Below are positions 33,255-40,136 of a stretch of 64,000 nucleotides of DNA, in pieces. The notes under the pieces are model-generated. The model worked only from the letters and a program-made list of their open reading frames with translations. It ran no database searches and was not told the origin of the DNA. This DNA is from Streptomyces sp. DvalAA-43 (GTDB lineage: Bacteria; Actinomycetota; Actinomycetes; Streptomycetales; Streptomycetaceae), in the NCBI RefSeq assembly GCF_900091725.1, contig NZ_FMBW01000071.1:372001-436000 (forward strand), given 5' to 3'. Both the position numbers and the translations under genes were made by a program. Position 1 is the stretch's first letter; each line of letters starts with the position of its first letter.

Positions 33255-34211
33255 TCACATCCCGTGGACGGCGGGCACGGTGCCGAGGCGACCGGCCTGG
33301 AAGTCCTCGAAGGCCTGCTTCAGTTCGGCCTGGCTGTTCATCACGAACGGTCCGTAGTGCGCCATCGGCTCGCGGATCGGGCGGCCGCCGAGCAGCACGA
33401 CCTCCAGGTCCGAAATGTTGCCGTCCTGCTTCTCGTCCGCGCGGACGGTCAGCGAGGAACCGGTGCCGAAGACCGCGGTCTGCCCCATGTGGACGGGGCG
33501 GCGCTCCGCACCGACGGTGCCGCGGCCGGCCAGCACGTACGCGAGTCCGTTGAAGTCCTCGCGCCACGGCAGGGTCACCTCGGCGCCGGGGCGCACGGTG
33601 GCGTGGATCATCGTGATCGGGGTGTGGGTGATGCCGGGGCCCTCGTGCCCGTCGAGCTCACCGGCGATGACGCGGAGCAGCGCGCCGCCGTCCGGGGAGG
33701 CGAGGAGCTGGACCTGGCCACCGCGGATGTCCTGGTAGCGGGGGTCCATCATCTTGTCGGCCTTGGGCAGGTTCACCCAGAGCTGGAGGCCGTGGAAGAG
33801 GCCGCCCGACATCACCAGGGACTCCGGCGGGGCCTCGATGTGCAGGAGGCCGGACCCGGCGGTCATCCACTGGGTGTCGCCGTTGCGGATGGTGCCGCCG
33901 CCGCCGTTGGAGTCCTGGTGGACGAAGGTTCCGTCGATCAGGTACGTGACGGTCTCGAAGCCGCGGTGCGGGTGCCAGGGGGTGCCCTTCGGCTCACCGG
34001 CCGCGTACTCCACCTCTCCCATCTGGTCCATCATGATGAACGGGTCGAGGTGCTTGTAGTTGATCCCGGCAAACGCGCGGCGCACCGGGAAACCCTCGCC
34101 CTCGAATCCGCTCGGCGCCGTGGTGACGGCGAGTACGGGACGGTCCGCTGCGTCGCCCGGGGCGGCGACCTTGGGCAGGGTCAGCGGATTTTCGACAGTC
34201 ACTGCGGGCAT
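33255..34211 (-). CDS. Pirin family bicupin protein
   Basis: This 318-residue protein is a two-cupin pirin. The metal-binding motif of the N-terminal cupin is visible as WHPHRGFETVTYLIDG and later LLHIEAPPE. Some pirins show quercetin dioxygenase activity and others act as redox-linked co-regulators, so the role is open. The ATG at 34211 has GGAGG eight bases upstream. A TTCAA-N5-TTGAA dyad 28 bases before the start probably binds a MarR-type repressor. Confidence 0.92.
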   Translation of the reverse strand: MPAVTVENPLTLPKVAAPGDAADRPVLAVTTAPSGFEGEGFPVRRAFAGINYKHLDPFIMMDQMGEVEYAAGEPKGTPWHPHRGFETVTYLIDGTFVHQDSNGGGGTIRNGDTQWMTAGSGLLHIEAPPESLVMSGGLFHGLQLWVNLPKADKMMDPRYQDIRGGQVQLLASPDGGALLRVIAGELDGHEGPGITHTPITMIHATVRPGAEVTLPWREDFNGLAYVLAGRGTVGAERRPVHMGQTAVFGTGSSLTVRADEKQDGNISDLEVVLLGGRPIREPMAHYGPFVMNSQAELKQAFEDFQAGRLGTVPAVHGM

Positions 34212-34238
34212 GGGAGCCACCTCCGGGATCGTTCTGCC

Positions 34239-34253
34239 TTCAATTTAGTTGAA
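34239..34253. promoter_or_regulatory. TTCAA-N5-TTGAA dyad upstream of pirin
   Basis: TTCAATTTAGTTGAA is a perfect interrupted palindrome with five-base arms and a five-base centre, in an AT-rich island directly upstream of the pirin gene. It fits a MarR-family operator and resembles the repeats upstream of the luciferase-like gene. Confidence 0.5.
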
Positions 34254-34372
34254 TAGTGAACATCCCGCAAGGACCCATCCATTCCCTCAGCCGTCCGGAG
34301 CAGCGAAAAGGGGCCCGCACCGAGCGGTGCGAACCCCTTGCGAAGGACCGGATCCCGGCCGTACGTCCGGCC

Positions 34373-34813
34373 TCAGCCGTACATCCGGCGCATCGCGAAG
34401 TCGACCATCTGCTCCACGGCCTTCGCGTCGAAGACCATGCGGTGCTCGCCCTCCATGTCGAGGACGAAGCCGTAGCCGGTCGGCAGCAGGTCGATCACCT
34501 CGGCGCCGGTGATCACGAAGTACTTGGACTCCTTGCCCGCGTACAGCCGCAGCTCCTTGAGCGTGGTGAACATCGGGATCACCGGCTGCTGGGTGTTGTG
34601 CAGCGCCAGGAACCCGGGGTTGTCACCGCGCGGGCAGTAGACCTTCGACGTCGCGAAGATCTGCTGGAAGTCCTCGGCGGACAGCGAGCCGGTGGTGAAG
34701 GCCCGTACCGCGTCGCCCAGGGACGGCGGCGAAGGCTCGGGATACAGCGGCTGCTCGCCGTAGCCGCCACCCATCTGCTGCTGTGCGCCCGGGTTCTGGT
34801 CGTAGCCGTACAT
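34373..34813 (-). CDS. SseB-like protein
   Basis: This 146-residue protein has a Gly/Gln/Tyr-rich N-terminus (MYGYDQNPGAQQQMGGGYGEQ) followed by an SseB N-domain-like fold (FQQIFATSKVYCPRG, then PVIPMFTTLKELRLYAGKE and VIDLLPTGYGFVLDM). The family is widespread in actinomycetes and its function is not established. There is no Shine-Dalgarno; TACTCT on the minus strand (34821-34826) ends seven bases before the ATG, consistent with leaderless translation. It is divergent from the acyl-CoA dehydrogenase gene. Confidence 0.8.
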   Translation of the reverse strand: MYGYDQNPGAQQQMGGGYGEQPLYPEPSPPSLGDAVRAFTTGSLSAEDFQQIFATSKVYCPRGDNPGFLALHNTQQPVIPMFTTLKELRLYAGKESKYFVITGAEVIDLLPTGYGFVLDMEGEHRMVFDAKAVEQMVDFAMRRMYG

Positions 34814-34820
34814 AGCCCAA

Positions 34821-34826
34821 AGAGTA
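34821..34826 (-). promoter_or_regulatory. Leaderless-type -10 of the SseB-like gene
   Basis: TACTCT on the minus strand matches TAnnnT and is separated from the ATG at 34813 by seven bases. Confidence 0.5.
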
Positions 34827-34985
34827 ATCGGACACATCGGGGCCTTGAGGGGTTGCGTCTTATTACTGACGGGTAGCATCATCGTAGAGGTCAGCTGATA
34901 TACGCACGCCAGCTCGTCGCCCGCCCGGCCCACACCCCATCCCCGGGGCGCTGCGCGCCACTGCTATTGATTACGGAGCCTTCCC

Positions 34986-36812
34986 ATGGGGCACTACAAG
35001 TCGAATCTCCGCGACATCGAGTTCAACCTCTTCGAGGTCCTCGGGCGCGACAAGACGTACGGCACCGGCCCGTTCGCCGAGATGGACGTCGAGACGGCGA
35101 AGAGCATCCTCGACGAGGTCAACCGCCTCGCGGAGAACGAGCTGGCCGACTCCTTCGCGGACGCCGACCGCAATCCGCCGGTCTTCGACCCGGAGACCAA
35201 CACCGCGCCGGTCCCGGCCACCTTCAAGAAGTCGTACCAGGCGTTCATGGACTCCGAGTACTGGCGCCTGGGCCTGCCCGAGGAGATCGGCGGCACCACC
35301 TCGCCGCGCTCCCTGATCTGGGGCTACGCGGAGCTGCTGCTCGGCTCGAACCCGGCCGTGTGGATGTACTCCTCCGGCCCGGCGTTCGCCGGCATCCTCT
35401 TCGACGAGGGCAACGAGGCGCAGAAGAAGATCGCCGAGATCGCCGTCGAGAAGCAGTGGGGCTCGACGATGGTGCTGACCGAGCCGGACGCCGGTTCCGA
35501 CGTCGGCGCGGGCCGTACGAAGGCCGTCGAGCAGGAGGACGGCTCCTGGCACATCGAGGGCGTGAAGCGCTTCATCACCTCGGGCGAGCACGACATGTCC
35601 GAGAACATCATCCACTACGTGCTGGCCCGCCCCGAGGGCGCGGGCCCCGGCACGAAGGGCCTCTCGCTCTTCATGGTCCCGAAGTTCCACTTCGACTGGA
35701 CCACCGGCGAGCTGGGCGAGCGCAACGGCGTGTACGCGACGAACGTCGAGCACAAGATGGGCCTCAAGGCGTCCAACACCTGCGAGATGACCTTCGGCGA
35801 CCAGCACCCCGCCAAGGGCTGGCTGATCGGCGACAAGCACGACGGCATCCGCCAGATGTTCCGCATCATCGAGTTCGCCCGCATGATGGTCGGCACGAAG
35901 GCCATCGCCACCCTGTCGACCGGCTACCTGAACGCGCTGGAGTACGCCAAGGAGCGCGTCCAGGGCACGGACCTGTCGCAGTTCATGGACAAGACCGCCC
36001 CCAAGGTCACCATCACGCACCACCCCGACGTGCGCCGCTCCCTCATGACGCAGAAGGCGTACGCGGAGGGCATGCGCTCCCTGGTGCTGTACACCGCCAC
36101 CGTCCAGGACGCGATCCAGGAGAAGGAGGCCGCGGGCGAGGACGCCAAGGCGCTGCACGGCCTCAACGACCTGCTGCTCCCGATCGTGAAGGGCTACGGC
36201 TCCGAGAAGTCCTACGAACAGCTGGCGCAGTCGCTCCAGACCTTCGGCGGCTCCGGGTACCTCCAGGAGTACCCGATCGAGCAGTACATCCGTGACGCCA
36301 AGATCGACACGCTGTACGAGGGCACCACGGCGATCCAGGGCCAGGACTTCTTCTTCCGGAAGATCGTCCGCGACCAGGGCGCCTCGCTGAACGCCCTCTC
36401 CGAGGAGATCAAGAAGTTCCTCTCCGGCGCCCAGGGCAACGAGGAGCTGGCCGGTGCGCTGGACTCGCTCGCCAAGGCTGCCGTGGACCTGGAGGCGATC
36501 GTCGGCACGATGATCACCGACCTCACCGCGACCGGCGAGGACGTCAAGAACATCTACAAGGTGGGCCTCAACACCACCCGCCTGCTGATGGCCTCCGGCG
36601 ATGTCGTCGTCGGCTACCTGCTCCTCAAGGGCGCGGCCGTCGCGGCCGAGAAGCTGCCGACCGCCTCCGCGAAGGACGTCGCCTTCTACCAGGGCAAGAT
36701 CGCCGCCGCGAAGTTCTTCGCCGCCAACATCCTGCCGGGCGTCTCGGCCGAGCGCGCGCTCGCCGAGTCCGTCGACAACTCCCTGATGGAGCTGGACGAG
36801 GCCGCGTTCTAG
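34986..36812 (+). CDS. Acyl-CoA dehydrogenase
   Basis: This 608-residue flavoenzyme matches the long acyl-CoA dehydrogenase subgroup (FadE5-like). It has an N-terminal extension, the EPDAGSDVGAG flavin/substrate loop at about 159-169, the FGGSGYLQEYPIEQYIRDAKI segment with the conserved helix, and GTTAIQGQDFFFRK near 447-460. It would oxidise acyl-CoA thioesters to enoyl-CoAs in beta-oxidation, passing electrons to ETF. GGAG lies upstream of the ATG. A 12-base-pair hairpin follows the stop. Chain-length preference is not inferable. Confidence 0.93.
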   Translation: MGHYKSNLRDIEFNLFEVLGRDKTYGTGPFAEMDVETAKSILDEVNRLAENELADSFADADRNPPVFDPETNTAPVPATFKKSYQAFMDSEYWRLGLPEEIGGTTSPRSLIWGYAELLLGSNPAVWMYSSGPAFAGILFDEGNEAQKKIAEIAVEKQWGSTMVLTEPDAGSDVGAGRTKAVEQEDGSWHIEGVKRFITSGEHDMSENIIHYVLARPEGAGPGTKGLSLFMVPKFHFDWTTGELGERNGVYATNVEHKMGLKASNTCEMTFGDQHPAKGWLIGDKHDGIRQMFRIIEFARMMVGTKAIATLSTGYLNALEYAKERVQGTDLSQFMDKTAPKVTITHHPDVRRSLMTQKAYAEGMRSLVLYTATVQDAIQEKEAAGEDAKALHGLNDLLLPIVKGYGSEKSYEQLAQSLQTFGGSGYLQEYPIEQYIRDAKIDTLYEGTTAIQGQDFFFRKIVRDQGASLNALSEEIKKFLSGAQGNEELAGALDSLAKAAVDLEAIVGTMITDLTATGEDVKNIYKVGLNTTRLLMASGDVVVGYLLLKGAAVAAEKLPTASAKDVAFYQGKIAAAKFFAANILPGVSAERALAESVDNSLMELDEAAF

Positions 36813-36838
36813 CCCCTCCGTTCAAGATCGTCAACACG

Positions 36839-36872
36839 CACCGTCACCCGGACACGCTTTCGGGTGGCGGTG
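36839..36872 (+). terminator. Terminator of the acyl-CoA dehydrogenase gene
   Basis: CACCGTCACCCG at 36839-36850 pairs with CGGGTGGCGGTG at 36861-36872 with one G-T wobble, around a ten-base loop, 27 bases after the stop. Confidence 0.65.
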
Positions 36873-36923
36873 CTGTCGTATGGGCTGAGTGCACGGCCCG
36901 GAATCCCTTCCATGGGAGGAACC

Positions 36924-37536
36924 ATGACCGCCGATGCACTGCCCGAAGCGTCGCAGCTGCGGCGCGACGATTCCAAGTGGCCGGTCCCGCCTGAGGACGG
37001 CTGCACCGTGGACGAATTCTTCACGCTTCATCTCCCGCCGCACACAGAGCTGATCGACGGGAGCCTGGTTTCGTGAGTCCGCAGCGGAACTTTCACACGC
37101 TGGCGATGTATCTGCCGGAACAGGGGCTGCGCCAGCACGTCCCCGAGGCTCTGCGAGTGCGCCGGGGGATGGCCGTCGTGCTCGGTAAGCGCAATGTCCC
37201 AGAACCTGATCTCGTCGTGGTGAGAAGGCCGACGGTGTAGAAGGCCCGCGGCAAACACGTTACGAGGCCGCCGACGTCCTGCTCGCCGTCGAGGTGGTCT
37301 CCCCCGACTCCGAGGACCGCCACCGCGACACCAAGCCTCACAAGTACGCGGCGGCGGGCATCCCGCACTTCTGGCGGGTCGAGATGAGCGGCGAGCACGA
37401 CCGGCCCGCGGTGTGGACGTACGAGTGCGACGAGGTGACCAAGAGGTACGTCTCCACCGGCGTCCACCACGACCGGCAGAAGCTGTCCGACCCGTACGAC
37501 ATCGATATCGACCTGACCGCCATCGACCGGCTGTAG
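36924..37536 (+). pseudogene. Frameshifted Uma2-family (DUF820) endonuclease gene
   Basis: Three frames together encode a Uma2-like PD-(D/E)XK protein. Frame one runs from the ATG at 36924 (GGAGGA upstream) to HTELIDGSLVS and TGA at 37074-37076. Frame two continues SPQRNFHTLAMYLPEQGLR through EPDLVVV to TAG at 37238-37240. Frame three gives AADVLLAVEVVSPDSEDRH, KPHKYAAAGIPHFWRVEM and the C-terminus DIDIDLTAIDRL. Each break fits a one-base deletion (near 37070 and near 37215). The catalytic acidic motifs survive in the pieces, so the loss is recent or the breaks are sequencing errors. Confidence 0.8.
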
Positions 37537-37607
37537 ACCTGGGCCCGCCCCGCGGCGCCCGTCCCCCTAGGATCGGACGTCCGGTAGCCGGAGGGGGCGG
37601 GTTTCGC

Positions 37608-38285
37608 ATGGGGGACAAGGGTTTCGTGGGTACGCGAGGGGGCCGGGGGGTCCTGGCGGCCGGGGCGGCGGTGCTGCTGCTCGCGGGCTGCGGGAGCGGG
37701 GGCGACGAGGCCGGGGCCGCGGCGCTCGGCAAGGGGCAGGTCGCCTCGGTGCTGCCGGACGCGAAGGACGCGCCGGGCTGGCGGCTGTACATGAAGCCCG
37801 CCGCCCTGAAGCCGATACCCGAGAACCCGCCGCCGGTCTGTGTGTCCCGGACGAAGGAGCAGCGGGAGACCGCCTGCCGGCCGGCCACGTCCTGGGGCTC
37901 GTCCGCCTTCGTGCGCAAGGCGGACAGGACCACGCTGAATTTCTGGGTCCTCGCCTATGAGGACGAGAAGGCCGCGGACGCCGCGTACGACGTCCTGATC
38001 AAGTGGTACGGCGGGGACCGGGTCGGGCAGCACGCCCGGAAGGTGGACCTCGGCAGCACGGGCGCCGAGCGCGAGGCCAACCGCGCGGCGGTCGGCACCA
38101 TGGGCGGACCGGGCACGATCGCACAGATCCGGGTCGGGACGACCGTCCTGGGCATCAGCACCGGCACCGACGGCACATCGGCCGTTCCCGACCAGGAGGT
38201 CAAGGCGTTCGCGACCATGTTCGCCGAGCGCGCCCAGCAGGCCCAGAACGGCGAGAAGCCCTCCGCGGCCCTGCCCGGACACTGA
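37608..38285 (+). CDS. Lipoprotein of unknown function
   Basis: This 225-residue protein has a signal peptide with lipobox LLAGC (candidate lipidated Cys at about 28) followed by a Gly/Asp linker and a domain containing three further Cys, two of them in PPVCVSRTKEQRETACRP, which could form a disulfide. No catalytic motif or named family is recognised. GGAGG lies upstream of the ATG. Its last 33 bases, with the stop codon, are repeated after the gene. It precedes the M18 aminopeptidase gene by about 100 bases on the same strand. Confidence 0.8.
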   Translation: MGDKGFVGTRGGRGVLAAGAAVLLLAGCGSGGDEAGAAALGKGQVASVLPDAKDAPGWRLYMKPAALKPIPENPPPVCVSRTKEQRETACRPATSWGSSAFVRKADRTTLNFWVLAYEDEKAADAAYDVLIKWYGGDRVGQHARKVDLGSTGAEREANRAAVGTMGGPGTIAQIRVGTTVLGISTGTDGTSAVPDQEVKAFATMFAERAQQAQNGEKPSAALPGH

Positions 38286-38321
38286 GCCGAGAAACCCTCC
38301 GCGGCCCTGCCCCGACAGTGA
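38253..38321. repeat. Tandem duplication of the lipoprotein gene 3' end
   Basis: The last 33 bases of the lipoprotein gene (38253-38285), ending TGA, recur at 38289-38321 with three mismatches and also end in TGA. The period is 36 bases. Confidence 0.85.
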
Positions 38322-38369
38322 ACGGGCACCCTCGCGCGACGGTGGTGAGGCCGCCCGGTCCGGCCTCGT

Positions 38370-38382
38370 TACAGTGAAGAAC
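38370..38382 (+). promoter_or_regulatory. Leaderless-type -10 of the M18 aminopeptidase gene
   Basis: TACAGT at 38370-38375 matches TAnnnT and ends seven bases before the ATG at 38383; no Shine-Dalgarno is visible. Confidence 0.5.
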
Positions 38383-39681
38383 ATGAGTTCCTCCCTCCGC
38401 TTCGACCGCGGGCACACCGACGATCTGATGGCCTTCCTGATGGCCTCCCCCTCCCCGTACCACGCCGTGGCCACCGCGGCCGCCCGGCTGGAGAAGGCCG
38501 GTTTCCGGCAGGTCGAGGAGACCGCGGCCTGGGACGGGACCAGCGGGGGCAAGTACGTCCTGCGCGGCGGTGCGATCGTGGCCTGGTACGTGCCGGAGGG
38601 CGCCTCGGCGCACACCCCGTTCCGGATCGTCGGCGCGCACACCGACTCGCCGAACCTGCGGGTCAAGCCGCTGCCCGACACCGGGGCGTACGGCTGGCGG
38701 CAGGTCGCCGTGGAGATCTACGGCGGGACGCTCCTCAACACCTGGCTCGACCGGGACCTCGGTCTCGCCGGCCGGATCTCGCTGCGCGACGGCACGCACC
38801 GGCTGGTGAACATCGACCGGCCGCTGCTGCGCGTACCGCAGCTGGCCGTGCACCTGGACCGGTCGGCCAACCCCGACGGGCTCAAGCTCGACCGGCAGAA
38901 GCACATGCAGCCGATCTGGGGGCTCGGGGATGTCGAGGAGGGCGACCTGATCCGGTTCGTCGCCGAGGAGGCGGGCGTCGACGCCGAGGACGTGACCGGC
39001 TGGGACCTGATGCCGCACCCCGTCGAACCGCCCGCCTATCTGGGCCGGGACCGTGAGCTGCTGGCCGGGCCCCGGATGGACAACCTGCTCTCCGTGCACG
39101 CCGCGGCCGCCGCGCTCGGCGCCGTCGCCGGGCAGCCGGACGAGGAGCTTCCGTACATCCCGGTCATGGCCGCCTTCGACCACGAGGAGAACGGCTCGCA
39201 GTCCGACACCGGCGCCGACGGCCCGCTGCTCGGCACGGTCCTGGAGCGCTCCGTCTTCGCACGCGGCGGGACGTACGAGGACCGCGCCCGCGCCTTCGCC
39301 GGAACCGTCTGTCTCTCCTCCGACACCGGTCACGCGGTCCACCCCAACTACGCCGAGCGCCACGACCCGACCCACCACCCGGTGGTCAACGGCGGACCGA
39401 TCCTCAAGGTCAACGTCAATATGCGGTACGCGACCGACGGCAGCGGCCGGGCCGTGTTCGCGGCGGCGTGCCAGAAGGCGGACGTGCCGTGGCAGACGTT
39501 CGTCTCCAACAACTCGATGCCGTGCGGCACCACGATCGGCCCGATCACCGCCGCCCGGCACGGCATCCAGACCGTGGACATCGGCGTCGCGATCCTGTCG
39601 ATGCACAGCGCCCGTGAGCTGTGCGGGGCGGACGACCCGTATCTGCTGGCCAACGCGGTGGCGGCGTTCCTGGCGGGCTGA
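38383..39681 (+). CDS. M18-family aspartyl aminopeptidase
   Basis: This 432-residue metallopeptidase has the M18 zinc ligands and catalytic motifs: GAHTDSPNLRVKP near residue 84, the FDHEENGSQSDTGADGPLL segment near 265 and SSDTGHAVHPNYAERHDP near 310. It removes N-terminal acidic or other residues from peptides in the cytoplasm, using two metal ions. The ATG at 38383 is preferred over one three codons upstream because of its -10 spacing. The gene stands alone; a small DUF6458 gene follows 104 bases later. Confidence 0.92.
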   Translation: MSSSLRFDRGHTDDLMAFLMASPSPYHAVATAAARLEKAGFRQVEETAAWDGTSGGKYVLRGGAIVAWYVPEGASAHTPFRIVGAHTDSPNLRVKPLPDTGAYGWRQVAVEIYGGTLLNTWLDRDLGLAGRISLRDGTHRLVNIDRPLLRVPQLAVHLDRSANPDGLKLDRQKHMQPIWGLGDVEEGDLIRFVAEEAGVDAEDVTGWDLMPHPVEPPAYLGRDRELLAGPRMDNLLSVHAAAAALGAVAGQPDEELPYIPVMAAFDHEENGSQSDTGADGPLLGTVLERSVFARGGTYEDRARAFAGTVCLSSDTGHAVHPNYAERHDPTHHPVVNGGPILKVNVNMRYATDGSGRAVFAAACQKADVPWQTFVSNNSMPCGTTIGPITAARHGIQTVDIGVAILSMHSARELCGADDPYLLANAVAAFLAG

Positions 39682-39785
39682 GCCCGCCGGGCCCCCGCCG
39701 TGCCCCCGGGCATGGCCGACGCCGGGCCGGGTACGCGATCCGTACACCGGCCCGGAACCGCCGGGCCGTCGAGGAGGCGGAACTC

Positions 39786-40007
39786 ATGGGAATCGGAGGA
39801 TGCATCATCCTCATCGGGGCCGGGGCGATACTGGCCTTCGCCACCGACTGGAAAATGGACACCGTCGACGTCGACCTGGTCGGCTGGATCATGATGATCG
39901 TCGGCATCATCGGGGTCGTCGTCTACGCGAGCATCGCGCGGCGTCGCCGGATGGTCGTACCGCCCAGCACCACCGTCGTATCCGAGGACGAGCGCCACTA
40001 CCCGTGA
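39786..40007 (+). CDS. DUF6458 family small membrane protein
   Basis: This 73-residue protein has two hydrophobic helices (about 3-20 and 30-49: IGGCIILIGAGAILAFA and LVGWIMMIVGIIGVVVYA) and a basic tail (ARRRR). It matches the actinomycete DUF6458 family of unknown function. GGAGG lies nine bases upstream of the ATG. It is the last short gene before the SARP regulator, which starts 129 bases downstream on the same strand. Confidence 0.85.
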   Translation: MGIGGCIILIGAGAILAFATDWKMDTVDVDLVGWIMMIVGIIGVVVYASIARRRRMVVPPSTTVVSEDERHYP

Positions 40008-40136
40008 CCCGCGGCGTCCGCCGGACCACGCCCCACGACCTGAAGCGGCCCGTCGTCGGATTCCCGGCACCCCCGATATTCTGGGACTTTCCCGTGCCCG
40101 ACCCCGGGCGCATCCCGCCCGGAAGGGAAGCCGCTC

